From Calidifontibacillus erzurumensis (GTDB lineage: Bacteria > Bacillota > Bacilli > Bacillales > Bacillaceae_J): 64,000 nucleotides of DNA. The notes below the pieces were generated by a model. That model made no database searches, was not told the DNA's origin, and was given only the letters and a program-made list of their open reading frames with translations. Shown one piece after another: positions 17,912-26,724 of this stretch. Numbering within the stretch: position 1 is the stretch's first letter; the number at the start of each line of letters is the position of its first letter. Both the position numbers and the translations under genes were made by a program. The stretch covers positions 124,001 through 188,000 of the forward strand of contig NZ_JABTTE010000003.1 in the NCBI RefSeq assembly GCF_013303125.1. Direction: 5' to 3'.

Positions 17912-19090
17912 ATGATGGACAGAACTAAATTTGTTCTTCCTATTACAACAATAGCAATGGCCATTTCTTTTATGACTTGGTCGGTTTTATCACCTTTAGC
18001 AAGCACATTTGAACAAATATATAATCTTTCCACAACACAAAAAAGTATTCTTGTTGCTATCCCTGTCCTTCTAGGTTCAATTATGAGAATTCCTTTAGGT
18101 ATCTACACAGACCGTGTTGGCGGCAGAAAGATGTTTACAGGATTATTATTATTTACAATTATTCCATTAATCGGTGCTGGTATTTCCAATTCCTTTGCAG
18201 CCTTATTATTCTGGGCGTTTTTTATAGGGATGGCGGGAACTTCTTTTGCAATATCAGTTACATTTGTCTCAAAATTGACACCACCTGAAAAACAAGGTAC
18301 AGCCTTAGGAATAAATGCAGTTGGTAATATAGGTACAGCTCTTGCAGGATTTGTGATTCCGTCAATTGCCGTCGCTTTTGGCCTCCAATGGGCTTTTTGG
18401 ATTTTAATTTTTCCTACTGTCATTATGGCAGCCCTGATCTGGTTTGGAACACCAGAGACAGCCAAACCGACTGAAAAAAAGACTGTTCTTGGAGCTTTGT
18501 CCGTATTGAAATTTAGAAATACTTGGATGTTATCATTATTTTACTTTGTTTCGTTTGGTTCGTTTGTTGCCCTTGGAATTTATTTGCCGACGATGTTAAT
18601 TGATATTTATGGAATCAACGCAGTTGATGCAGGATTTCGTGCTGCAGTTTTCGTTGTAGCGGCGACTGTATTCAGACCTGTTGGAGGATATTTTGCCGAT
18701 AAATTTGGAGCTGGTCGTGTTCTAACCTATGTATTCATTGGAATAACAGTGATGGCATTCGTAATTTCGTTTGCTTTGGAAAACATTATTATTATGACAA
18801 TTGCCTGCTTACTCATAGCCGTTTTTGCAGGTCTTGGAAATGGATCTGTTTTTAAATTAGTCCCAACATTATTCCCAAAAGATACAGGTACTGTAACAGG
18901 AATTGTTGGTGCTTGGGGAGGTTTAGGAGGGTTTTTTCCACCTATTTTAATGGGGATCGTGAAGGATATGACAGGGAGTTATTCGCTTGGCTTTGTATTA
19001 TTCGCTTTGCTCGCTTTTGTATGTCTGTTCATTAATTGGTTAAATTTTGACAGAAGGAAAAGTCAAGTATTATATAAAAGAATTGCTTAG
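17912..19090 (+). CDS. narK: NarK/NasA-type nitrate-nitrite transporter (MFS)
   Basis: A 392-residue, 12-helix major facilitator protein. The MFS loop motif GIYTDRVGGRKMF lies in the first half, and the nitrate-porter signature GLGNGSVFKLVPTLFP in the second. It probably moves nitrate in, or exchanges nitrate for nitrite, across the cytoplasmic membrane. ATG follows GAGGTGGGAT; a second ATG three bases on is equally possible. Its place after a predicted NO reductase operon fits a denitrification or nitrate respiration role, but assimilation cannot be ruled out. Confidence 0.88.
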   Translation: MMDRTKFVLPITTIAMAISFMTWSVLSPLASTFEQIYNLSTTQKSILVAIPVLLGSIMRIPLGIYTDRVGGRKMFTGLLLFTIIPLIGAGISNSFAALLFWAFFIGMAGTSFAISVTFVSKLTPPEKQGTALGINAVGNIGTALAGFVIPSIAVAFGLQWAFWILIFPTVIMAALIWFGTPETAKPTEKKTVLGALSVLKFRNTWMLSLFYFVSFGSFVALGIYLPTMLIDIYGINAVDAGFRAAVFVVAATVFRPVGGYFADKFGAGRVLTYVFIGITVMAFVISFALENIIIMTIACLLIAVFAGLGNGSVFKLVPTLFPKDTGTVTGIVGAWGGLGGFFPPILMGIVKDMTGSYSLGFVLFALLAFVCLFINWLNFDRRKSQVLYKRIA

Positions 19091-19097
19091 ATACCGG

Positions 19098-19145
19098 ATC
19101 GCCTCGCATTTATCGTTACGAGTAAAACAAAAGGAGCGGGGCGAT
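19098..19145 (+). other. GC-rich inverted repeat with a stranded ribosome site
   Basis: ATCGCC-T-CGC (19098-19107) can pair with GCG-G-GGCGAT (19136-19145). There is no T tract. A good ribosome site AAAGGAG (19130-19136) falls at the second arm and precedes ATG-AAA-TAA at 19149-19157, a two-codon frame. It may be a remnant of a lost gene or a weak narK terminator. Confidence 0.35.
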
Positions 19146-19210
19146 TACATGAAATAACTTTTGTTTAAACCATAATCATATTATGTAAACTTTTAATGAC
19201 TTTTTAATTA

Positions 19211-19360
19211 TTAAAACTTTATTTTCTTATATAAAATTACAACCTTTTCATCATCTTCTACTTGATCAATTGGCTCATAATGTACTCTCTCTTCTAAATC
19301 AATCAAATACCATAGTATTGTAAAAGTAAAAATTATAATTGCTAACAATATTATTTCCAT
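19211..19360 (-). CDS. Small membrane protein, 49 residues
   Basis: The frame MEIILLAIIIFTFTILWYLI... encodes one N-terminal transmembrane helix (about 2-20) followed by an acidic then basic cytoplasmic tail ending in VVILYKKIKF. A strong ribosome site GGAGGT lies 7 nt before the ATG at 19360. The frame has codon use like its neighbours and ends cleanly in TAA. I recognise no family; function unknown. The start signal and helix make it likely real. Confidence 0.6.
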   Translation of the reverse strand: MEIILLAIIIFTFTILWYLIDLEERVHYEPIDQVEDDEKVVILYKKIKF

Positions 19361-19483
19361 ATTTTTTACCTCCAACTATCTATCAAGAGCAGTTGTTATC
19401 TTCGCCAGGTACATATTAATAGGATTATGGTTTCAAAAACATTATAGACAAAATAAAACCCATTCATACCTTATCTTAAAAAT

Positions 19484-19519
19484 TAATAAAAAAACCACCT
19501 GTTTTTTTAAAGGTGGTTT
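19484..19519 (-). terminator. Terminator of queCDE
   Basis: On the minus strand AAACCACCT pairs with AGGTGGTTT and is followed by TTTTATT. The first arm overlaps the queE stop codon. Confidence 0.85.
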
Positions 19520-20237
19520 AAACGCCTCTTTTATTTCCCCATACGAGTGCGTGAAGCTGAGGCAAAACTTTGATATCGTTCATTTTTGGGCACATCATTG
19601 TTTTGTCGATAAGCCATTCATATTTTTTCAGTAGATTTTTTACTAATATGTCATCGTCTTTTAAAGTTGTATCTGCGTTTCCAACTTGCAAATAAAAAGG
19701 TATATTGGGATATCTCTCGTGGATATCTATAGCAAACTGGAAATCAACATCGTCAAAAACGACAACTTTTAAACTTGCATTTTTCAACACCTTAACATTA
19801 TCTACAATTAAATCTAACATTTTTAAATCCGTTTCCATGTGAGAACTCGGCGGCTTCGGGGAAAGAGTTAAATCATCAACATCCTTCATCCATTCCTGCC
19901 ATTTGGATCCTTGCGTTTCAAGGGCCACTTTGATTCCCTTTTCTTTTAAAAGGTTTACGAGGTTCCCTATGGAAGAGTATAAAGCTGGATTCCCTCCAGA
20001 TATTGTCACATGATCAAAACAATCTTGCCCCAATTCATATAATTGATTCCAAATTTCTTCAGCAGTCATTTGTTTTATCTCATCTTTCGCTGATCCATCC
20101 CATGTAAATGCAGAATCACACCAACTGCAACGATAGTCACAGCCAGCGGTTCGAACAAACATTGTTTTGCGTCCAATTAACGCTCCTTCACCTTGAATTG
20201 TGGGCCCGAAAATTTCCATAACTGGAATCCTTGTCAT
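19518..20237 (-). CDS. queE: 7-carboxy-7-deazaguanine synthase (radical SAM)
   Basis: Third enzyme of the queuosine precursor pathway, converting 6-carboxytetrahydropterin to 7-carboxy-7-deazaguanine. The 239-residue product has the radical SAM cluster motif C-DYR-C-SW-C near residue 33-40, the FGPTIQGEG substrate segment near the N-terminus and TISGGNPAL. ATG follows AAGGTGATTGTTAA. It is the last gene of queC-queD-queE under the preQ1 riboswitch. No queF is present in the window. Confidence 0.95.
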   Translation of the reverse strand: MTRIPVMEIFGPTIQGEGALIGRKTMFVRTAGCDYRCSWCDSAFTWDGSAKDEIKQMTAEEIWNQLYELGQDCFDHVTISGGNPALYSSIGNLVNLLKEKGIKVALETQGSKWQEWMKDVDDLTLSPKPPSSHMETDLKMLDLIVDNVKVLKNASLKVVVFDDVDFQFAIDIHERYPNIPFYLQVGNADTTLKDDDILVKNLLKKYEWLIDKTMMCPKMNDIKVLPQLHALVWGNKRGV

Positions 20238-20301
20238 TTAACAATCACCTTGTACTGTCCAATATTTTTCCGAAGGTCAAAAATAGCAGCTTCTAAAAAA
20301 A

Positions 20302-20796
20302 TTATGAAAGTTCCATCCACTCCCGTCTTGCCTCAGCATAGCTTGTGGGCGTTTCATATAACCGTACAAATTCCACTCGTGCACCGTTATATTTATTACG
20401 ACGTTTTTCTATGGCTTTTTCCATTTTTTCAAAAATCCAAACAACCATGTTTTCAGCAGTTGTATTCATTTTCGGAAGTGTTTCATTTAGGTAGCGGTGA
20501 TCTAAATAAATCTCTATTTCTTCCTTCCAAATTTCCTTTAATTCTCCAAAATCAATAACTATACCAATTTCATCTGGAAATCCACTAATTCCAAAAACGA
20601 CTTTATACGTATGGCCATGCAAGTTTTTGCATTTTCCTTCATAGCAATGCAAATGATGTGCAGCATCAAAGGTGAATTCTTTACTAACGAGTACTCGTTT
20701 TTGATGGTATTTTAATTCACTGCGCTGTATGTCTCGATCAATTTTTTGAAGGTCTTCAACAATTCTAAAACCAAAGAAAATATTGTTATTGTCCAT
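20302..20796 (-). CDS. queD: 6-carboxytetrahydropterin synthase
   Basis: Converts dihydroneopterin triphosphate to 6-carboxytetrahydropterin. The 164-residue product has the zinc-binding and catalytic segment FDAAHHLHCYEGKCKNLHGH, with zinc His residues and the catalytic Cys, plus LDHRYLNE and the C-terminal Glu region RLYETPTS. It is about 15 residues longer than the B. subtilis enzyme, mostly at the N-terminus. The start follows AGAGGGGATTGAATAGAT, 6 nt after the queC stop codon. Confidence 0.95.
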   Translation of the reverse strand: MDNNNIFFGFRIVEDLQKIDRDIQRSELKYHQKRVLVSKEFTFDAAHHLHCYEGKCKNLHGHTYKVVFGISGFPDEIGIVIDFGELKEIWKEEIEIYLDHRYLNETLPKMNTTAENMVVWIFEKMEKAIEKRRNKYNGARVEFVRLYETPTSYAEARREWMELS

Positions 20797-20802
20797 ATCT
20801 AT

Positions 20803-21465
20803 TCAATCCCCTCTTTCTCGGGAGTTTAAATATTGCTCCAATCCAGCTTTACGTAACTTACAGGCAGGGCAATCTCCGCAACCATCAGCAATAATTCCAT
20901 TATAGCATGTTAATGTTTTTTCACGGACAAAGTCAAACGCTCCTAGTTCATCAGCAAGCTTCCACGTTTCGGCTTTATTCAGCCACATAAGCGGCGTGTG
21001 AATGACAAAAGACTCATCCATCGCTAAATTTAATGTAACATTCAACGATTTTATGAAAATATCCCGACAATCAGGGTATCCACTAAAGTCAGTTTCACAA
21101 ACACCTGTCACAATATGTTTTGCTTTTATTTGATTCGCCAAAACTGCAGCAAAAGATATAAATAAAAGGTTTCGTCCTGGTACAAAAGTGGATGGCAACT
21201 CTCCTTTTTCTCCCTCTTTTACTTCAATATCATTTCTAGTTAGAGCATTAGGAGCCAATTGGTTCAATAATGACATATCTAAAACGTGATGTTTTACACC
21301 AAGTGTTTTTGCAATATCTTTGGCAACATCTATTTCTAAGCGGTGACGCTGATTATAATCGAATGTAACGGCTTCGACTGATGCAAATTGTTTTAAAGCC
21401 CAAAATAAACAAGTAGTGCTATCCTGCCCGCCACTAAATATAACAAGTGCACGTTCATTTTTCAT
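20803..21465 (-). CDS. queC: 7-cyano-7-deazaguanine (preQ0) synthase
   Basis: ATP-dependent enzyme converting 7-carboxy-7-deazaguanine to preQ0. At 220 residues it has the PP-loop SGGQDSTT near the N-terminus and the C-terminal zinc cluster CYNG plus [17 protein letters not shown] at 21465 lies 10 nt after AGGAG; a TTG nine bases upstream is too close to the ribosome site. First gene of the queCDE operon, about 320 nt behind the riboswitch terminator. Confidence 0.95.
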   Translation of the reverse strand: MKNERALVIFSGGQDSTTCLFWALKQFASVEAVTFDYNQRHRLEIDVAKDIAKTLGVKHHVLDMSLLNQLAPNALTRNDIEVKEGEKGELPSTFVPGRNLLFISFAAVLANQIKAKHIVTGVCETDFSGYPDCRDIFIKSLNVTLNLAMDESFVIHTPLMWLNKAETWKLADELGAFDFVREKTLTCYNGIIADGCGDCPACKLRKAGLEQYLNSRERGD

Positions 21466-21784
21466 TAATTCCAAACTCCTTTCAATTTAAAAAACACAAC
21501 ATTTCAAGTTAAATTAGTAGAGATGTTTGCCTTTCAATTAAATATCACTTATAAAGTAAAATTTATTTAATAACAAAATATCTTGAATATTCCTTTCATC
21601 ATGAGTTCACGAATCCAAAAAGAAAATTATTATGAAGGAAAATCAACTCTTTGCGTATCTATTTCAAAAAAAAGAAGAATTCTTCCTATATTTATATAGA
21701 AATATGTTAAGCGTAGTCATATTCATTTTTTGATGTAATAATGGAAAAGCGTTGTCCACCTTAATATAAAGTGAATAAAATGGA
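21466..21784 (-). other. Long untranslated leader between the preQ1 terminator and queC
   Basis: About 320 nt without a convincing reading frame. It contains a GGAAGAATTCTTC palindrome followed by T's on the minus strand (around 21665-21690), which could be a second pause or terminator site. I see nothing else of note. Confidence 0.4.
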
Positions 21785-21817
21785 CAAAAAAAAATAGCAT
21801 TCCTAAGAAAGAATGCT
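21785..21817 (-). terminator. preQ1 riboswitch terminator
   Basis: On the minus strand AGCATTC pairs with GAATGCT around TTTCTTAG, followed by nine T's. The loop TTCTTAG can instead pair with CTAAGAA of the aptamer tail, giving the competing antiterminator. Confidence 0.88.
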
Positions 21818-21821
21818 GTTC

Positions 21822-21860
21822 CTTCTTAGTTTTTTATAGAGGGTAGCTAAGAACCTCTAC
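21822..21860 (-). ncRNA. preQ1-I riboswitch
   Basis: The minus strand reads AGAGGTTCTTAGCTACCCTC then TATAAAAAACTAAG, matching the very small class I preQ1 aptamer: P1 AGAGG/CCTCT, the C-containing loop, and the A-rich tail that folds back. It lies ahead of the queCDE genes, its usual target, and is followed by a competing antiterminator/terminator pair. Confidence 0.94.
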
Positions 21861-21891
21861 CGTAACAAACGGATTTTCTTTTATCTATTTT

Positions 21892-21922
21892 ACTATACCA
21901 TACCTTCGCCTTAGTCTGTCAA
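21892..21922 (-). promoter_or_regulatory. Promoter of the preQ1-queCDE transcript
   Basis: On the minus strand TTGACA (21922-21917) is followed after 19 bp by an extended -10, TGGTATAGT (TATAGT at 21897-21892). The -35 lies inside the last codons of the upstream epimerase gene. The first transcribed bases would be about 25 nt before the aptamer. Confidence 0.65.
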
Positions 21923-22807
21923 CAAATCACGGATTGCCTTTTCTATTGTCGGGAAATTATAATTAAACCCATAATCAAGTACCTTTTTAGGTAATACCTT
22001 TTGCCCCTTAAGAACCATTAAAGCCATTTCACCTAGTAATAGTTTAAAAACAACCGATGGAACCGGTAGAAAATGAGGCCGGCCTAAAACACGTGCGATT
22101 GTACGTCCAAATTCATCATTTGTAATTGGGTGGGGTGCTGTTGCATTAACTACTCCATTCATTTTATCATTTAGAATGCAAAATTCAATTAAACGGGCAA
22201 GATCCTCTATATGAATCCAAGAAAGCCATTGGTTTCCGGTACCAATTCTCCCTCCAGCAAAAAGTTTATAAGGAAGAACCATTTTCTGCAATGCTCCTCC
22301 TTCTTTTCCGAGAACAACTCCGATGCGCAATTTGACCAGCCGAACTGCCTTATCACAAGCATCGGCTTCTTTTTCCCACTCATTTGCTACTTTAGCCAAA
22401 AAGTCCTCCGTAGAGGTCGCCGAACTCTCATCAAACGATTCTTTATCAGACATCCCATAAATACCTACAGCAGAACCATTTATCAGAACTTTTGGCTTAT
22501 CCTTTAATCTAGCGATAATTGCTATTATTTTTTTCGTAGTATCTACTCTTGATGCTAAAATTCGTTCTTTAGACTTTTTTGTCCATCTCTGGTTGATCGT
22601 TTCTCCTGCAAGATTTATAAAAACATCTGATCCTTCCAACGGTTCGATATTTTCTTCGAGATCTTTCCACGTCACCCGACGTATTAAAGAATTTTGTACA
22701 ATACCCTTAGAACGGGATACAATTATGACATCTTTTCCTATATTACTAAAATATGTGCATAAATATTTCCCGATAAAACCCGTTCCACCAAAAATGACGA
22801 TCCTCAT
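21911..22807 (-). CDS. TIGR01777-type NAD(P)-dependent epimerase/SDR protein (YfhF-like)
   Basis: A 298-residue extended short-chain dehydrogenase-like protein. The nucleotide-binding GGTGFIGKYL is at the N-terminus, with INLAGETINQRWT and NGSAVGIYG in the middle and the C-terminal DUF1731-like region ending KVLDYGFNYNFPTIEKAIRDLL. B. subtilis YfhF and E. coli YfcH belong here; substrate unknown. ATG at 22807 (or 22810) follows GGGGTG; an upstream in-frame ATG at 22849 lacks a ribosome site. Confidence 0.85.
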   Translation of the reverse strand: MRIVIFGGTGFIGKYLCTYFSNIGKDVIIVSRSKGIVQNSLIRRVTWKDLEENIEPLEGSDVFINLAGETINQRWTKKSKERILASRVDTTKKIIAIIARLKDKPKVLINGSAVGIYGMSDKESFDESSATSTEDFLAKVANEWEKEADACDKAVRLVKLRIGVVLGKEGGALQKMVLPYKLFAGGRIGTGNQWLSWIHIEDLARLIEFCILNDKMNGVVNATAPHPITNDEFGRTIARVLGRPHFLPVPSVVFKLLLGEMALMVLKGQKVLPKKVLDYGFNYNFPTIEKAIRDLLTD

Positions 22808-22951
22808 CATTTCACACCCCAAAATATTTTGGAAAACAAATTTTTTCAAAACTGGATAAAGACAAAATGAAAATACATTAGTAATTTGTATTTCTAATCT
22901 TTTCTTTCATATACTTGTAAAATATCACGCTCCACTCTTTAGCTTCCATTT

Positions 22952-23518
22952 CTAATTTTTTCCTAATAAATATGATTCGATCACTTCATATTTTTGAAGT
23001 CTTTCTGGGAAAATTCGATAAATAACAACTTGATCAATATGGAGTTTTTGCTTATCATGAAGAAATTTGCTTTTTAGTTTTTCTATCTTTCCATGATCCG
23101 GATTACCCGTCCATTTTTTCCCAAGTGTAATATGAGGTCGGTACTCCCTATTTTCTTTTTGAAACCCGACATTTATGGCACAATTCTCAATCTGCTGTTG
23201 TAATGATGCTAATTCTTTCGTTTTTTCAACACCAGCCCATATTACGCGTGGCTCTTTAAGATTGCCAAATGTACCGAGCGTACCAATTTCGACAGTAAAT
23301 GAAGGAATTTTTTCAATAATAGTAAGCTCCTCTTGCAACTTTACAAGTCTTTGTTGATCAACAGGACCAAGGAATTTTAATGTAATATGCAAATCCTTTT
23401 TATATGTCCATATTTTATATGACACTTCTTCCTTTAAATACGTTTGCCATATTGAAAAGAAATCTTGTAAATATTCCGGAAGCGGGATCGCGATAAAATA
23501 ATGTGGCAGTTTGGTCAT
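22952..23518 (-). CDS. thpR: RNA 2',3'-cyclic phosphodiesterase
   Basis: A 188-residue 2H phosphoesterase that opens 2',3'-cyclic phosphate RNA ends. The two HxT motifs are visible as HITLKFLG (about 46-53) and HITLGKKW (about 129-136), spaced as in the family. It begins TKLPHYFIAIPLP. Two adjacent ATGs follow GGAGG; the second (23518) has the better spacing. Single gene. Confidence 0.9.
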   Translation of the reverse strand: MTKLPHYFIAIPLPEYLQDFFSIWQTYLKEEVSYKIWTYKKDLHITLKFLGPVDQQRLVKLQEELTIIEKIPSFTVEIGTLGTFGNLKEPRVIWAGVEKTKELASLQQQIENCAINVGFQKENREYRPHITLGKKWTGNPDHGKIEKLKSKFLHDKQKLHIDQVVIYRIFPERLQKYEVIESYLLGKN

Positions 23519-23655
23519 CATAATCCTCCATTCTAATAGGACTATTGATTTTTTAATAATTTACAAATCTAAATAATCATTTCATAAAAATGTATGTATA
23601 GTAATTAAAAATTTTATATTATAATAATGATGAACGATGGAAAGGAGTGGTCTAA

Positions 23656-24876
23656 TTGCCAACAATTTTTGTACATGCTTCCTTTTTCTTCTTTACCCTT
23701 GTCGCTTTGTCGGGTGTTTGGATGCGACTGCAGTTTTTACATCCAGTTCCCTTTCTCCCTTATACGAATATATTACATGGCCATTCCCATTTAGCAATAC
23801 TTGGCTGGGCTTTTCTAGGCGCCTTTTTCCTATTTTTAACATATTATTGGCGAACACTCAAACAAAAAAAGCAAGGAATAATTTTATTCTTTTTATTAAT
23901 GATCGTATCGGTTCTCATGTTCATTTCTTTCTTATATCAAGGCTATGGATTATTTTCAATTATTTTCTCAACTACCCATATTTTTCTTGAATATTGGACA
24001 AGCTTATTCATTTATCAACAAATAAAAATCGAAGGAAATGAACTAAAATCGGAAAAATTATTTATTTTTTCCTCGTTGTTTTTTTTAGTCCTCTCATCTC
24101 TAGGACCATTTGCCCTTGGATATATTTCAGCTATTGGACAAAAAGAATCATACTGGTTTGATATGGCAATGTATTTTTATTTACATTTTCAATATAATGG
24201 CTGGCTAACATTATTCTTAATTGGAATGTTTATTCTTATTTGTAAAAAACAATCGATTCGTTTGGAAGATCGGTTATTAGAGATTGGTTTTTGGATCTAT
24301 GTTCTATCACTTTTCCCAGGATATTTTTTAAGTGTTCTTTGGGTCGATTTAGGAAACCTCATGATTTTTCTTGCTATTCTTGGCAGTATTGGCCAATGGA
24401 TTGGTGTTATCTTTATTTTACTTGCATTTTTAAAAAGTTGGAAAGATATAAGTTCTCAATATGCAACACTAATATCTGTTATTCTTGCACTTACATTTTT
24501 ATTTCTTTTCATTAAAAGTACCACTGAGCTTGGATTAATCATTCCAGACCTGTCAATTTTGATTTATGAAACGAGAAGTATTGTCATCGGATACTTGCAT
24601 TTAACATTGTTGGGTTTCGTTAGTATTTTTATTCTTGCCCAAAATTTCATGTTAAAGATTTTACCAGTAAAAAGATTATCTATTAAAGGTATGATCCTGT
24701 TAATAATCGGCTTCTTATTGAACGAATTGCTTTTATTTGGACAAGGGTTGCTTGAATGGACTACTCGCGAGCGTATCCCATATTTGAATGAAGGACTGTT
24801 TCTAGCTAGCGGACTTTTGCTCCTTGGAATTATCATTCTTTGGATGACTATTACTAGACAAAAATGTTATAGATAA
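23656..24876 (+). CDS. 12-helix, heme-copper-oxidase-like membrane protein of unknown function
   Basis: A 406-residue protein with about 12 predicted membrane helices. Histidines fall in helix 2 (H41, H43, H45 in LHGHSHLAILGW), helix 6 (H177 in YLHFQYNGW) and helix 10 (H315 in GYLHLTLLGF). This is the helix pattern of heme and copper ligands in subunit I of heme-copper oxidases, and the local sequences recall CcoN. The helix 7 His-His pair is absent, so no standard CuB site exists. TTG start after AAAGGAGTGGTCTAA. I call it a divergent relative or heme-binding membrane protein; function unknown. Confidence 0.6.
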   Translation: MPTIFVHASFFFFTLVALSGVWMRLQFLHPVPFLPYTNILHGHSHLAILGWAFLGAFFLFLTYYWRTLKQKKQGIILFFLLMIVSVLMFISFLYQGYGLFSIIFSTTHIFLEYWTSLFIYQQIKIEGNELKSEKLFIFSSLFFLVLSSLGPFALGYISAIGQKESYWFDMAMYFYLHFQYNGWLTLFLIGMFILICKKQSIRLEDRLLEIGFWIYVLSLFPGYFLSVLWVDLGNLMIFLAILGSIGQWIGVIFILLAFLKSWKDISSQYATLISVILALTFLFLFIKSTTELGLIIPDLSILIYETRSIVIGYLHLTLLGFVSIFILAQNFMLKILPVKRLSIKGMILLIIGFLLNELLLFGQGLLEWTTRERIPYLNEGLFLASGLLLLGIIILWMTITRQKCYR

Positions 24877-24904
24877 AAAATTTCTACTATTGGATGTTTT
24901 ACTT

Positions 24905-24934
24905 CTTCATCATTAATGATGAAGATATTTTCTT
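24905..24934 (+). terminator. Terminator after the 12-helix protein gene
   Basis: CTTCATCA (24905-24912) pairs with TGATGAAG (24917-24924) around TTAA, followed by ATATTTTCTT. Confidence 0.75.
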
Positions 24935-25112
24935 ACCCGGTAATATTTTTACACTTTTATCTATATCTACTTGGCAAAAATGCTTCTTTCCTTTCTTTGG
25001 CCAATTGTACTTATTCTTGTGCTGCATTAACATTCAGCAGTTCTAACTGCATCAATAAATTACAACAAAAGAGGTACTTAACTAAAACGGATATCGTATA
25101 CAATTAACCATG

Positions 25113-25160
25113 AAAAAAGGCGCCATAAGTCAAGAAATGACTTAATGGACAGCCTTTTTT
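25113..25160. terminator. Strong bidirectional terminator
   Basis: AAAAAAGGC pairs with GCCTTTTTT and, inside, CCATAAGTCA pairs with TGACTTAATGG. T runs on both strands let it end the thioesterase gene from the right and any read-through from the left. Confidence 0.85.
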
Positions 25161-25191
25161 CGCATGCATTATATTTTTCCATTTTTATTTA

Positions 25192-25614
25192 CTATTCTTT
25201 TATTCTTGCAAAAGTTCCTGTAGCCATGGCAATTAAGTTTCCTTCACAATCATACATCCTTGATTCCAAAAATAATATATTTCTTCCTTTTCTCAAAAAT
25301 TTAGCAACACATTGAACCTTTCCCGATTTCACTGACTTAAAATACTGAACTTTCATTTCAACAGTGACAGAAGGCCCAATAACTTTTTTACATAAATGTC
25401 CCATAGAAACATCAAAAACAAAACCGATTACTCCACCATGTAAAACATTGTGCGGATTATGCATAAAATCCTCAACTTCAAATTCTACAGTACAAGTATC
25501 ATCAGTATATGTAAATTGTAAATCAAATAATTTCGCTAAAAAGTATTTTTCATAATCACTTTCACATTGGTCTGCTGCCTTTGAAAATTTTTCGTGCAAA
25601 GCTGTTTTGTTCAT
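25192..25614 (-). CDS. PaaI-family hotdog thioesterase
   Basis: A 140-residue single hotdog-fold protein, likely an acyl-CoA thioesterase. The core motif NPHNVLHGGVIGFVFDVSMG carries the HGG turn and the following Asp typical of PaaI/YbgC-like enzymes. The ATG at 25614 follows AAAGGTGAAAGA; an in-frame extension to 25665 has no ribosome site. It may share a transcript with the kinase-like gene 93 nt upstream. Substrate unknown. Confidence 0.8.
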   Translation of the reverse strand: MNKTALHEKFSKAADQCESDYEKYFLAKLFDLQFTYTDDTCTVEFEVEDFMHNPHNVLHGGVIGFVFDVSMGHLCKKVIGPSVTVEMKVQYFKSVKSGKVQCVAKFLRKGRNILFLESRMYDCEGNLIAMATGTFARIKE

Positions 25615-25707
25615 TTCTTTCACCTTTATTCGTTTATATTTTCCTTTTAGTCGGTTTAGTAACAATATTTATATCAAATTTTATTTCTTCAGCATCATTT
25701 TTTAAGT

Positions 25708-26724
25708 TTAGTAAATTTTCGTACACTGTAAATATTTTTTTGCTAAAATATCTGTATCCTCTGTATACCGTATACCCATTTTCCTTGTAGTCTCATTATC
25801 GCGACTTCCAATCCAAGCAATTAAGTGAAGCCTTCTCATCATAATAAATGTAGAAATTTCTTGTTCCTCCTCTTTTGATAGCGGACGAACTTTTCGATAT
25901 CCTTTTAACCATGCTTCAATTAATTCCGGAACAAAAGGTTTATGTTCAATAAAACTTAAAGAAGCAGCTAAATCAAATAAATAATAACTGAAACCACAAT
26001 CATCAAAATCAATGACTTTAATTTTATCCTGACCATCAACCAATAAATTTGCTAAACGTAAATCGCCATGGATGAGTCCAAATTTATCAGGTCCGCTGCC
26101 AAAATGATCAAGTCGTGTTTTTATTTTTTCAGAGACTTTTTCAAACAATTCCACTCTTTCAGGAGTCATTCCTAATCCATCTTGCCATCTACCCCATTTT
26201 GGATTAGGACCAAGGATCGTTTCATAATTCCATGAAAAGCGAGTAATATTTCCTAAATAATCACGATTATTGATTGTATGATCATGCAACTTGGCAGTAA
26301 TTTCACCAACATTTTCAAAATGTTTAATTAAAATCTTTTCATTATCTTCACTTAGTAATTCACCTTCTAGGAAATTAAACATAATGCAAAAATAATGTTG
26401 CCCTTGATCCCATATGTCTTGAATATAAATACCATTATTCCCCAATACAGGCAATGGAGCTTTTACAACTTCTTGAGCGGCAATTAATTTTAACCATGTC
26501 AGTTCACTTTCAATCTCACTTTTTGTGTGATAATTTGGTCGGCAAACACGTAAAATATATTTTTGATCTGTACTCAAATCTTTTACTAGATATGTAGCAT
26601 TTTCTGAGTAATTTAGTAATCTTATATTTGATTTATGGGAAAAAGGATAGAATTTAATTGCAGCCTCTGCTATGTTATCGTATTTTTTTACTACTTCGTA
26701 AAATAATTTACTATGATTGTTCAT
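25708..26724 (-). CDS. Aminoglycoside-phosphotransferase-fold kinase
   Basis: A 338-residue protein-kinase-like small-molecule or protein kinase. It shows the N-lobe region NATYLVKDL, the catalytic loop IHGDLRLANLL (HGD-x4-N) and the metal motif IDFDDCG. The family includes choline, homoserine and stress-response (SrkA) kinases; the substrate cannot be told from sequence. Length fits SrkA/YihE or homoserine-kinase-II relatives. ATG follows GTGAGGATCCAATAAA. Confidence 0.8.
   Translation of the reverse strand: MNNHSKLFYEVVKKYDNIAEAAIKFYPFSHKSNIRLLNYSENATYLVKDLSTDQKYILRVCRPNYHTKSEIESELTWLKLIAAQEVVKAPLPVLGNNGIYIQDIWDQGQHYFCIMFNFLEGELLSEDNEKILIKHFENVGEITAKLHDHTINNRDYLGNITRFSWNYETILGPNPKWGRWQDGLGMTPERVELFEKVSEKIKTRLDHFGSGPDKFGLIHGDLRLANLLVDGQDKIKVIDFDDCGFSYYLFDLAASLSFIEHKPFVPELIEAWLKGYRKVRPLSKEEEQEISTFIMMRRLHLIAWIGSRDNETTRKMGIRYTEDTDILAKKYLQCTKIY

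Noticed and set aside
24916-25107. 63-residue frame after the 12-helix protein gene
   Set aside because: It starts inside the terminator hairpin, has no ribosome site and no protein-like pattern.
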